Assembly (NCBI GenBank): GCA_014549065.1
Contig: JACDOX010000023.1
Location: forward strand, 1,491,980-1,555,979
Reading direction: 5' to 3'
Origin: Cardinalis cardinalis
Taxonomy: Eukaryota > Chordata > Aves > Passeriformes > Cardinalidae
Length of the DNA: 64,000 bases
Part shown: positions 36,993 through 48,021 of the stretch, in pieces
How the letters are laid out: each line of letters opens with the position of its first letter
Numbering within the stretch: the first letter of the stretch is position 1
Program-made: the position numbers and the translations under genes
The notes under the pieces: generated by a model
Databases searched by the model: none
Told to the model about the DNA's origin: nothing
What the model saw: the letters and a program-made list of their open reading frames with translations, nothing else

Positions 36993-39900
36993 GCTTCTGA
37001 GTGTGCCTTCCTGTTTTTCTGCTGTTTTCTGACTTGGGCTCAGAGTGTAAACAGACCTTTGTTTTTGCTCCTTAGCATGTCTCTGTGGCAGCTTTCTCCA
37101 TTCAAGCAGCAGCAGAGAAGTGAGGCTTTTGGGCTTTTGAGTAGCTCTGTAAATATGGTAGNCTTCCGCCCTGATAAAACTCTAGACCAGCCTCAAGCCC
37201 TCTGCTGAGCAAAAATTGGTTGGCCTCAAGTAGTAGTTCTTCTTGATTAAAGAATGTAGATCTGGCTTTTCAAATTTCTAATGAATGTTTAAGGCATATT
37301 TTTTTTCCTGTTATGATACTGTAAAATTAATTTTAAGTTTAATAAACTCCTAATTGTAGTATCCAAGAAATAATGCAACAAGCCAGAAAGTATCTTTAAA
37401 AAAACTAACCAAACAAAACCCAAACCCAAACACTTACTGCGTAATTTACATTTCTCAGGTTGTTAAAAATAGCATCAGATGAGGTCAGTGGGCTCACCAA
37501 AGGTCTGTTGAGTCATATGTAAACTGCCCTGTAGGAACTATTTGTTAATAGAATATGAAATATTTAAAATAATGCATGGTACATTCACCTACACTGGTTT
37601 TTACCATCTCTGGCTTTGTATTCATTGGTTTTGGTGAACTTCAGTATGAAAAAAATTAATTGAACGCATTTATACTAAAATACTGAGTACAAAATTGTAA
37701 TTAAATAATTCACTTTAAAAGTAACATGTAACAATGTAGATTTGTCATCAGTTGAAATCTTGACATCCACTCTGGATAGCTTGCTGAAAAATAAGCTTGG
37801 NTTTGTCAGATGTTTTGGCCTCACTGGGTAAATTTCTTAGTTTTTGCCAGACATCAGCCCAAATGGTCATAGGTTTCTTTGTTTCTGCTTCTTGTGTAAT
37901 TGCCATTGACTTTCAGGCACAGAAAATGGGAGATTGTATGCAGTCAGAAGTCNTATGTATAAACTTGCTGCCAAATAATTGAGTAAAATTTGGGGCAGTC
38001 AAGTTTACTAAGGGAAGCATTCAGTGCCTGGTAAATAAGAGAATCCACAAAGGATGAATTAGATGCATTCAAACCCCTTATGAGCTAGTTCCTAGAACTA
38101 AAATGATCATTATTTTACATACAATATTCATTCCTTGTTCTAGAGGCAGGTTGGTGGAGAGTTTCCCTACAGGGCTGTTCCGTGTCTTTGCTGTTGCTGG
38201 GAAAGCTCCNATCTCTGTTATCAACATGAACTGAAAGGGGAGGGCCATCTCTGTTCCACACACCAGATCTGTAGTGGTAGAGACTTCCCTACATTTCTTA
38301 GCTGTTATTTGTGTGATATTCACATCCTTTTACTGCAGACAATTTGAATGACTCACCAGCAGCACTTTGGAGCCAGCTTGGGCTGAACAGTAGTCACGGC
38401 AGGTTGTTGTTCTTGTGTAGACAAGTGTGGAATGAAATCCAAACCTTGCAACTGAGATCCACCAGTATTGATGGATATGGAAACAAGGGAAAATATGAAT
38501 GCCCAGGATTTCATTTCTTCAGACCAAAACCTCATACTTTGGTTATGTTCCCCTCTCTTCCCTCAAGCAATCCCTTGTTTTCAGTTTAAAGGAATGTTTT
38601 TTAGACATACTGAAGCCCTTCAGGGATTCACTGGATTNCCAAGAACAGACACCAGGTCCCAGCCATCAGCTTTCCAAGCAAAGAAAATAGAAAGAGGTAT
38701 TAAATTAAGAAATGAAAAAAAAAAAATCCAGATTAATCTGCTTCTTCTTAAGCTGGAATGAATTCATAGATCCTGTGGCTGTTGCAGGCAGAAGTTGTGA
38801 ATGTGTGGAGCATTTTAAAATTTTCTTGTTTGAATAGTATACATGGCTTGACATGACAAGACATCATAGCTTGCTGAATGAAGGGGTGCTAGGAAATTTT
38901 AACTACTAAAATGTCTCCAGGTACAAGTGGAGACTATTTATTCATTTGCAAAAGCTTGGTGTGAGAGACTGGAGGTAATCCAGGTACTCAGGAACAACAA
39001 AGGCCTATCCTTGATGGAAAGGGTTTTTTTATAAAATGTAATGCTCCTACTCCAACATCTAGAAGTGTTAGGGATGCACAAAGAAAAGAATTTGAGCCTT
39101 GGAAAACCAATTTACTTTTGACACTTTTTGCTCTTAGGAACAGCTAAGCTGTTAAATGAACAACTACTTCCCTTTCTTCCCCATCCAAATTTGGTTTAGT
39201 CAAACACACGGCATGGAAAGGCTTCAGCCTTGTTAGTCTTGAAAAATTAGAAATTTGTTTTCAGTTCATTATACAGAGAAGTCTCTGGATATAATTAAAG
39301 GTAGGACTTTGTTCTCCACTGCTGTAAATATATTTTCTGGTCTTCCAGTCTAAGTAAAACTAGAAAGAGGAAGAAAGTCAGAACAAAACCCAAAACATTG
39401 TTGTTTGCCATCCCAGTTTCCTGCTCATGGTTGCTGATTGAATGGATAGAGGTACATTTAAGTATGTTTACATACAAAAATATGCATATACTTAGATTAA
39501 CAATTTGGAACTACGAGCTCTTAAAAGTAATAATCTTTTAAGTCTAGCTCTTTTTCTCCCAAAACAATTTGAAAATTCTAGATTTATACTTTAAAGCCTG
39601 TATCATGTANCCTGAGAGTCACATTCAAATTCCTTGATTTATTTTTTTAACATAATGAGTCCCTAACCTCAGGTTGGGCACCCAGCACACTACATAATGA
39701 CTTTAAAGGCTGTTNCTTTGGAAAACATATACATTAAAAAAAACCTGGAGAGTTTGTGACAGGTCCCAAATTTTTTTTTGTGATATCCATGCAACAGAAT
39801 ATTGCTTATTTATTTGGGCTTTTTTTCTGCTGCACAAGATTGAACCAGTTACATCAGTAAACAGCAACTGAAATGGCAAACCAAATTGGATGTATTTCTC

Positions 39901-42900
39901 TTCCCCAGGCAGTCCATATTGCATATGAGAAGTTCTGAAAAGTGTAAAGCTTCTACTCTTAGAAGATTTAATTACATGCAGTTCTAGTTCAGCATTAAGT
40001 TTTGTTTGTAAATGGCTCTCTCAGAAATTAAAAAAAATATTATATTTCATAATCTCTGCTGTTTTGGGTTTTCTCATGCTGCTTCCTTTGTTGGTGTTGA
40101 TAACATTTGTCAAATTTCTTGAAAGTTGAAAAAGTGAATCTAGGAAACACTGAAGAAAACTTGGTAATAACTATAACTCTATAAGCATAAATGACAGCAA
40201 GTCTAAATATTCTTCACTTTTAAGTGGTCATTTTTACACCTGGTTCTTTGGTGGCATATTGTAAAGATNGGTTGACTGTCAGTCATTTGGGACAATTAAT
40301 TTCGGAGCAATTAATAGGAAAAGGAAATATATTATAGTTGAAGACTCTGGGGACAAGGGTACAAGAGAAGGTACCATAGCTGATGCCTTCAGGAGGTACA
40401 AGGTTTCTGTTGGTCTCTCTGCTCTGATGAAAGTTAAGAAATGCCATGTGTTAATGTCAGAATCCATGTTTACATTGGTGTCTACATTTTCCCTGACTCT
40501 TTATCCTACATCTAAATTTTTTAGACATCCTTAAGGTCTGGGCTTATATTTTGCTAACCAGAGTGCAGTCCACAAAACTGAGAAATGGTCTTGCTTCAAT
40601 AACAAACCGAGGGAAAGCGGCAATTTGATCTCATGGAGCAGAGGGTAGAGTGCTGGTAACCCCTGGGGCAGAAACTCCTGTGTTGGTGGAAGGCAGTCCT
40701 TGCTGCCAATGTTTGTACTGGGAAACTCTGCTGCTTTTTGTTTTATCAGCTCACTTTCTGACTTCCCTGCTTATTGAGATGTCTTCCTGAAAACTNCTGC
40801 ATTCAAATGGAATAATTTACAAGAATATTTGTAAAGATTCCCTCTGAGCCATTGCTCAGCGTGGGCAATAACAGCTATTTCTATTAATATGGGGGAGTTT
40901 CCCCAAGGCAGCTATTCATACTTTACAGAATGTTTTTGCAAAGTCCTGCACAGTCCCTTTTTTATATTGCAGTAAAAGTTTGTGGTTTAAACCTCTTAGA
41001 GGATGCTTACATACAGCAAGATGGAAGTTCCCCTCATGTGAGTGCTGTTAGTGGCCTGACAGGTTCTTTGTATTTTTCTTGTAAGGTCAAAGAAGTACAA
41101 TGAGGTGCTATTTGGCAAAGGTGCTAGTTAGGAAAAAGGTTTATAAAGTGTTATGTAATCCGTTCAGAAGCCGTGTTTCCTTAGCTGTCTTCTGTAGATC
41201 TAGGAGTAAATTTGTTTTAAAATCTTATGAAGCCTCAGGCTAAACAAGTATCACTGCTTAACTTATTCATGAGCTGTTGAACCCAGGTACTACTCTTTTT
41301 CAGTAGGCAGTCTAGAACACATGCCACCATCTCCTTTGGTTCTAAATGAGCGCAAACTTTGGTTCTAAATTAGTCTAGTTTATCTCTAACAGATCAAAAA
41401 TAATGCACAGGCACAAACTTTAGAAGATTGTCTGTCACTTTGCGGAATGACTCCTTAAGAGAAAAAAACCCAATACTAAGCCTGCTTCTCCTAACACTTG
41501 CTGCCAATGGATGTCCCTCTGATTTCAGCAAATGTGATCCTTATTTCTGTTTATGTTTTAGAGTAATCAGATGGTCTTGTAAATCGAAAAAATCTATTGT
41601 GATAGTAAATGTAAAGTCAAAAAGGCTCATTTGGGCACAGTGTGTCCCAGAAATGCAACTGCAAAACCAAGATAGTGCAAACCTGAGTTCTAGTTGCAAC
41701 TGTGATAGTGATCATTTCTGATCTTGGGTGATAAATTTCAACTCTTACCCCTTTCCTGTCTTCTAACTGACTTGTATACATCAGCCTTTTTCCTAAGATT
41801 AACCTAAATGTACCTAAGGAATGAAGCAATTTTAAGAAAAAGTTGCAAACTATGTGAAAAAGCACTAAATCTCTTTTAATTCATCTGGCTGTCATTTGTT
41901 TAATGNTTTCTTCCTGTCTTCTCCTATCCCCTCTCACTTTTTTCATGTATCAGCTAAAGAAGTGTAAAGCTGAGATGAAGCCTGGAGATTGCCCCTTGCA
42001 CTGCTACAATTTTGCTCTGAAAAAGGAGAGTTGTCTTGAGATTTCCACAGTGAATCTTCTGGGTACATGTATCTGTCTACCCTCTGAATTTAATACTGAG
42101 TGAACTGAGAAAGAGCTCAAAAAATGGGGAGCCGGATCACTGTGTCAAGAATCATCTGACTCCGGAATCATCCAGTTCCTTTTCATTACGCCTTGATCCC
42201 TCCTAGGCTTCCTGCTATGCTTTCTACCTAGTTACCTTGAATCCTGCCTCTGTACTGGGAAAGAATGGCAGATNCAGCTTGGCCAGCACCAGCAGATCCT
42301 GCTGTAACTCTGCCTTGTCTCAGCAACTTGGCTGTGGAAACACTGGACTGAGAAACTAAAGAAACACTAGTGTTCCTTTAGTGCTGTGCTGGTGGGGATG
42401 GGGTCACAGTTCAGGGGGGATGTATCTGCACTCTGCTCTCTGTGCATGCCTAAGAAATAGCACTGCCTGAGATTTGGCTGTGGAGCTGCCTATTGAGAAG
42501 TGTCAGCTGGATAAAATGCCATTTCCTCAATATATTCTCAACAGCTCTTTTTTTGTCTGTTCTGGTAATATATTTACAGCATATTTCTGCTAGGATGAAT
42601 GATACTTGGTTTTGAAACAGCACATTATTACAACCAACTTATTTTGCTGAAAATTACTTTTTCTGAAGTTTCTTCTCCTGTGAAAAATTAACTTTTTAAG
42701 GTGGCCTAATTGGCCTCCTGTCACACTAGATTTTACTCTAGGACTGCTAATTCGGCATTTGGGTGTTCATTTGGATTGTCACTTGTAAAAATGAGAGACA
42801 AATGAGGCCTTTCAGTCTATTCCAATTTTAATTTTTATATAAGAGCCTCAAAAGCCCATAGCAACCAACTCCCATCTCAGGTTTTCTACTCAACAAAATA

Positions 42901-43260
42901 TTTCTAACATTATATGTACCCACTTATCAGCTATATGCTGTGAATCAGGCATAGCTTAACTGGTTTTGCAAGGTAAATAATTGCCATATCAGAATCTTAA
43001 CTCTGTAAGACATTGTATGGTGGTAAAAAAGACAGTTAAAAATTTATATAGATTTTCATTTAAAATGCCTCACGAGAGCTCTTGGCAGCTTCTGTCATCC
43101 TCTCATAGCAACAGCAGTGAAAGAGAGCATTTGGCTCTAACAACAAGATGATCTCATTACATAGGACAGCAATATAGAGAGAAGAGACAAAACACTCTGT
43201 ACTAATTTTAGGTTCCACTTGAATCTGTGACATGTATTTAAACTTGTCTTCACAGCACCC
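36993..43260. other. Gene-free AT-rich stretch
   Basis: About 6.3 kb with no recognised exon or mobile element. It has A/C-rich tracts at about 37398-37432 and a 12-base A run near 38716. A 23-bp-spaced direct repeat of ctttggttctaaat lies at 41334-41347 and 41357-41370. The cysteine-containing ORF at 41428-41721 has no convincing EGF or other domain spacing. Confidence 0.55.
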
Positions 43261-43519
43261 TCATTTGGGTTGAATCTCTTCAACATCATCTGATTTGAAC
43301 AGATCCTCAGAGAACAGCACAGCTTCTTGGTGCTGCTCTAGCTTCCTGTTTGCTAGTGGAAGGCTTTTACATTTATTTTGGTACTTTTCTCTCACAGATT
43401 TTTGCATCAGTATCCGAAAGAACACAGTTTTGTCTGAAACCAGATATTTGAGAAACCACGTGTTCAAGCTGCCAGGGTTAGATGACATTTCAAGTGACCT
43501 TATCTTCAGTATTTTAGTC
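43261..43519 (-). other. Weak terminal-exon candidate with stop codon
   Basis: On the minus strand a T-rich tract leads into 'actcacag', a good splice acceptor whose AG lies at 43521-43520. From 43519 one frame is open for 85 codons to a TGA at 43261-43263, ending in SDDVEEIQPK. The peptide is charged and non-repetitive (for example 'SVREKYQNKCKSLPLANRKL'), but I do not recognise it. The pyrimidine tract is an ordinary homopolymer, and ORFs of this size are expected by chance here. No upstream partner exon was identified on the minus strand. It is kept as a test case rather than a gene call. Confidence 0.18.
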
Positions 43520-43739
43520 CTGTGAGTTTAAAAAAAAAAATAAATTAGGAATCCACAAGAATTACCCCCTTAAAATGCTACTGATTTATATTAGGAATTT
43601 GATTTTATCTTTTTAAAAAAAATCATCTTAAGTCACTTCTAGACAATCTGTACACAGCCAGTGAAGTGATTTGAACTCTGTAGCATATTTNGTGTTAGTA
43701 CTGGAAATTCTGAGGCATCATACCCAAAGCTGATCTAGC

Positions 43740-43990
43740 ACCCATGTGTTGCTCCAACAGCTCAAAGAACTCGAAGNTGACTGCTTTTCCTGGCTGGGGA
43801 TTCCCCAGGCCCAGGGAGCTCAGCAGCTGTGCTGTCTGTGCATAGCTGCTCTCTGCATGAGCACAGGGCTGCAGCTGCTCCGGGGTGCCTCTGGGAGCAG
43901 CCCCAGCGCCAGCGCCAGCGCCAGCACAGCTCTGGGGCTGCTCTGACACCCGCTCAGGAGTCTGCTCCAGCCCTGAAGGTACTGGAAATC
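43740..43990. repeat. GC-rich pocket with (CCAGCG)n
   Basis: This locally GC-rich block sits in AT-rich flanks. It contains four near-exact CCAGCG hexamers at 43903-43926 and repeated 'cagctg'/'gctgctc' words. The minus strand is open for 120 codons across it (43695-44057), with an alanine-glycine run where the hexamers lie. I see no domain. It may be part of a diverged repeat or LTR, or a recombination-affected patch; I cannot decide. Confidence 0.5.
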
Positions 43991-45290
43991 CTGCTTTAAA
44001 AATCAGAAAAGGGGAAAAACCCCTTCCCTCTACAAATTTTTGACTGCAGTGATCCACAGGTGGTTTGGATTACTTGACTATAATCTGAACTGTTGGAGTT
44101 TTATATGAAATATCTCCCTCTCATGCTCTACTGCATAAGCCCAACATAAAAGCTTAGGACTTAGGATGTTAGGCACATAAATCCTATCGAATTTTAGTGG
44201 AATTTANGGTATTATTTGGTCTCTCTTGAAAAATTAATTCTAAATCTGTGCAGGATTAGAGGAAACTCCCACTGTGAACAAAATTTTTTTCAAATAATGC
44301 ACACCTTTTCCTGAAGCTTCTAGCCACTGTTACAATGTTAAAAATATCACTTCATGCCTGAGAAATCTGGCAGAAATCTTTTAAAGTTCCCCTCAGTACA
44401 GTAGGCTGCAGACTGGTCTAATTTGCAACAGCAATTTCTACTGCCCCATGAAACTTTGGATTTTCCTTTCATTTAAGTTAATAGAATTTATATAACTATG
44501 TTAAGAGTTGCTTGAGGCAAAGAATATATTAGATAAAGGCTACAACAGAGGGTTTTCCTCTTTTTTTTTTTTTTAATAGTGAATTAGGTGGTTTCTGGTG
44601 TTGTTTTAATTGAAATTCTGTAAAATGTATGTTTTTCTTAAAAAGTTAACTTCCCGTCTGTTTGTGACAGCCTTTCAGGCTTTAAAGATGTTAGGAGTTA
44701 CAATAGCCATCTTAAGCAATATTGCCAATATTTCTTCATCCTAAGGCTCTGTTACCCCACTCAACAGTTCTGCCCTGCAGAGTCTGCCTTTGGGCCCTGC
44801 AACTGCTTATGGTCTGCCCTATCTTCTGCTTTCAAGACAGGGCAGTTCACAGGTANTGTTAAGTATTGTAAAAGTAGTTGCCCGGCATCTTTCAGGGGCA
44901 GAAGAGTTCTGTTTGAGACAGTTTTATGTTCTATTAGCTGTCAGCTATCAGCCTGCAGCTCTTGCCCTGTTCCTCTCCTTGCTGAGCTAGCTGCATTCCC
45001 AACTCCCAGAGGAAGAATCTCCCAGTGCTGTTTGGCTTCCACATTATTTACACTGAAACATCCTTGTAGGAATGGAAAGAAGCAAAGGTCATGTTAACAG
45101 CCCCATGTTAAAGGTCAGCAATGCCATGGTAACAGTGGAAAGCCATCCAGCTGCCTGCAGAAAAGTTGAACCCCTTACGAAGAGGAAACAACCCAAATAA
45201 ACAGGGAGATAGATAAAAAGCAATATCTCAGCCCTGAGCCACGTGTCGAGTGGAAAGGCAACATTGGTGAGCTCCTTGGGTATTTCCTAC
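43991..45290. other. Gene-free stretch
   Basis: No exon or mobile element was recognised. A T-rich run lies at about 44562-44574. Sequence becomes GC-richer from about 44740 towards the candidate regulatory block that follows. Confidence 0.5.
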
Positions 45291-45780
45291 GCCTAACTTT
45301 GAACTGCCTCACTCAAAATAAAAGCCGCAGCAAATATTTTGAAAAATAAGCGCCTTGCAAATGTCCTGCCTCTCAACCCGAGGCTTTCTTTTCACTGCAA
45401 GTGTGTAATGCAGCCAAGTGTTGTTTAGTATCCTTCCTGTGCCTTCAAGTGTGACTTTTATGGGTGACGTTATGTTTATGGGGCTTTGTTCATCCTCGGC
45501 CTCGCGTACCCCACCGCTGCTTCCTCTGAGGCTCTGCCGCCGCACCGCAGGGTGTTAATTTCCTGTTTTCAGTCTGTCACAGGCAAATTCAGAGCCTCGA
45601 TTAAAACACAACACACAGATACATGCTGCTGACAAAGGCACTAATAAAACTCTAAAGTTTAAAGGTGGCCCTGGTGTTTCCTCACCAAGCAGCACGAGGA
45701 CCTTTCACCTCTTGAAGACATGCTGTTTGCAAGGGTTTCTTTTCTTTTTAATTAGGGCTCGCCTGAATGACTCTTAGCAA
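45291..45780. promoter_or_regulatory. Candidate conserved non-coding element
   Basis: About 490 bases keep many CpGs in an otherwise CpG-poor window: 'aaagccgcagc', 'aagcgccttgc', 'cctcggcctcgcgtacc' and 'ctgccgccgcaccgcag'. They carry dense transcription-factor-like words: CRE-like TGACGTTA near 45465, HOX/CDX-like TTTATGG just before it, and TAAT cores near 45415 and 45750. CACGTG lies just upstream at about 45241. A 78-codon minus-strand ORF runs through it but shows no domain. Texture and CpG retention suggest long-term constraint, such as a developmental enhancer. This is inference without an alignment. Confidence 0.33.
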
Positions 45781-47428
45781 ACTGTTCTAGCATTTGGTGT
45801 GTTTGGGTTATGGATGTATTGACTATAAAACATGCACTGCTTACTTGAGCTTTTCTTTCAAAACAAACCCCAAACCTCAACAAACCTCAAACAAGACTTA
45901 TCAAACTTACAGGAACTGCAAAGAGGAAAAAAAAAAACCCCAAAAAAAAAAGGCTTAAGCAGTAAGTGTGTTGATTAGGGTGATGGGTCTGGTATGAGTC
46001 CCTGCAAGACACATGCATGGGCATCTGTATTTCCTGACCTCTTATCTTGGTCACTGAGCAGGAGGGGCCAGGAAAAAAAGTCAGCTTTTTCTTGCTTTAG
46101 NGAAAGTCCTTCCTTTTGCACTCACATTCACAAGTGGAAAACTTAAAAATGTCATCACTTTGGTGTGAATTTTTAGAGGATTTTGCCTTGCTTGTTTAGC
46201 AGTGTTTCAGCGTGCTTAGTTTAGACTATCTGTAGAGTCACAGATCTAAGAAAAAAGGAACTTTTCCTATTACCCAGTACATGGCTTTTTTCCTGCTCTT
46301 TAGTGTGATGTGTTGTTCCTAGCATCACTGTAAAAGCCCTTCCCCCTGCATAAATTCTGCACATGTGTTTATGAGACTGCATCTTAAACTTGGATTTGTT
46401 CTAANGGAGCCCTTGCTATTTTTCTACAGTGTTGGGACAATTTTTTTTCTATTTCCAGTAAATATTACTTCTTTCTGTATCCTAATTAATTTTAACCTTT
46501 ATAAGTATATTTGGAATCTGAAGTTTCTTACCTAGTCATTCTGATGTATGACTGCTAGTTTGCATGTCTACTACATCTACTCAGAAACCCAAATACCTCA
46601 TCAGAGTTCCCTCATAATAAAGAGGGAAATTCTAGAGTTTCTCTAGGAGTCTTAGAGATCCCTCTTGCAATATGTTTAACAAAACTTAGGTTTCTTATAT
46701 ATGGTGAACAAATTTTGTAGCCTGTTTTCTTGCAGATATGGCTGTGCCCTCTCCCTTGTATTTAAGGAAATACAAGCTCTTCAGAGCCTTCAGACAGAAA
46801 TGACATTTAAAATCCTGTAGCCTCTGCCTCTGACTACCTCTCAGTAGCTGTCTTTAAGACTGCCATGTCTTNTTTCTTCCTTGTCCTCCACTGTCCTTTA
46901 TTTGAGCTTACTTTAATGACTTCTCACCTCTCTTATGTACTCCAGTGGTGCCCTCTGCTCACACCCAAATTCTTTTTGTCCGTGAAATCAAGTCCCAGAG
47001 TGGCTGCAAGGATAACAGCAGGCCTGTTGCACAGAGAGGNCACCTGGAGGGGCAAGTCTCATGCATGCTGGAGGTGTTGTGTGTCAGCCTGTGTGCTTTG
47101 CTGGTATTGGATGGACAAAGCTTCCAACCCCACATTTCCTCTGCTGTTCTACTGCAATATTTCCTACAGCTTAGGTTCATAGCCTTTTGCTGTGCCTATG
47201 GGCTCCTGGACCATCTGCTGTATGGTAGTAGAAGGAAGAAACTGCAGCTGCAAATTAACTCCTCCCTGTGATCTGCCCACTGAGGCCACAGTACTAAGGT
47301 GGGCTAGCAGGAAAGGTGGTCTNGTCACAACCCCAGTGGCTCAGGAAGTGACACTGTGTGCCTATAAGGACACTTTGCCAGGCCCTGTGGGGCAAGACCA
47401 AACAATTTTTTTTCTTTTAAAGCAGTGT
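45781..47428. other. Gene-free stretch
   Basis: There are A/C-rich tracts at about 45863-45955 and a GC-richer segment at about 46930-47420. That segment is open in two overlapping plus-strand frames without recognisable domains. Confidence 0.5.
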
Positions 47429-47453
47429 CCTGCAGCAAATAAAATGCTGCAGG
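47429..47453 (+). promoter_or_regulatory. Hairpin presenting a poly(A) signal in its loop
   Basis: CCTGCAGCA (47429-47437) and TGCTGCAGG (47445-47453) form a perfect 9-bp stem. The 7-base loop AATAAAA contains the canonical hexamer AATAAA. Immediately downstream comes 'cttttttgtgggcctg', a U/GU-rich stretch of the kind that binds CstF 10-30 bases after the hexamer. Upstream is T-rich ('ttttttttcttttaaag'). This is the layout of a functional cleavage/polyadenylation site on the plus strand, with the hexamer exposed in a loop. No transcript is known here, so use is inferred. Confidence 0.42.
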
Positions 47454-47952
47454 CTTTTTTGTGGGCCTGACTGAATTTTATCTGATCTATTTGAGCTGCT
47501 TCATTTAATTTTCTCCTTCCTTTACTTTTCTATCAGTCGTGGTTTGTCCCCAAGATTTTTTCTTCATCTTTGTCCAGTTTGCTTTTCTCTTTCAGGGCTG
47601 TTTCCACATATCTCCATATAGCTTGTGCTATTCCATCTAAATCCTCACCAAGNAGGGAGAAGGCAACCCAAACCAAAACATTACTAAGAGCTGTTGTGCT
47701 GTGTGTTGTTTCTGCAAACTGTTGTTGTCCTAGATTGTTGCTTCTGTGTTGCCTATTTAGATGTCAGTGTGGGCAATCCATGGATAGGAAACCACTCTTG
47801 CAAAAGGTGAGTATGTCAGACTTCCTTAGAATAGGTAGATTTTTTGGGCAATAAATGTGATTATTCTGTGTAAGGAGTTGGTGTATTTCTTGTGCAGACT
47901 ATGCTCTGTATGTTCAGCAAAAAAAGGAGCTAAAACACACTATTTCTTACAG

Positions 47953-48021
47953 GGCTGCAGACTTCATTGTTGAAACAAGCTCCAAAATTCGAATTCCCAC
48001 TAAGAAAATTTTGGCTTACAA
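47953..48021 (+). other. Weak internal-exon candidate (69 bp)
   Basis: The segment follows a good acceptor ('actatttcttacag') and ends at a strong donor ('acaa' followed by 'gtaagc'). It is 69 bases, a multiple of three, and open in two frames; one reads ADFIVETSSKIRIPTKKILA. I recognise neither peptide. It lies about 500 bases beyond the hairpin poly(A) signal, so the two would not belong to one simple 3' end. Chance is a sufficient explanation without transcript support. Confidence 0.15.

Noticed and set aside
36469..37208. Long ORFs on both strands through the minisatellite
   Set aside because: The unit is 45 bases and stop-free in several frames, so long ORFs arise automatically, and part of the length is the N gap.
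41428..41721. Cysteine-containing ORF with an EGF-like look
   Set aside because: Cysteine spacing does not fit EGF or another known module, and the flanks have no suitable splice sites in frame.
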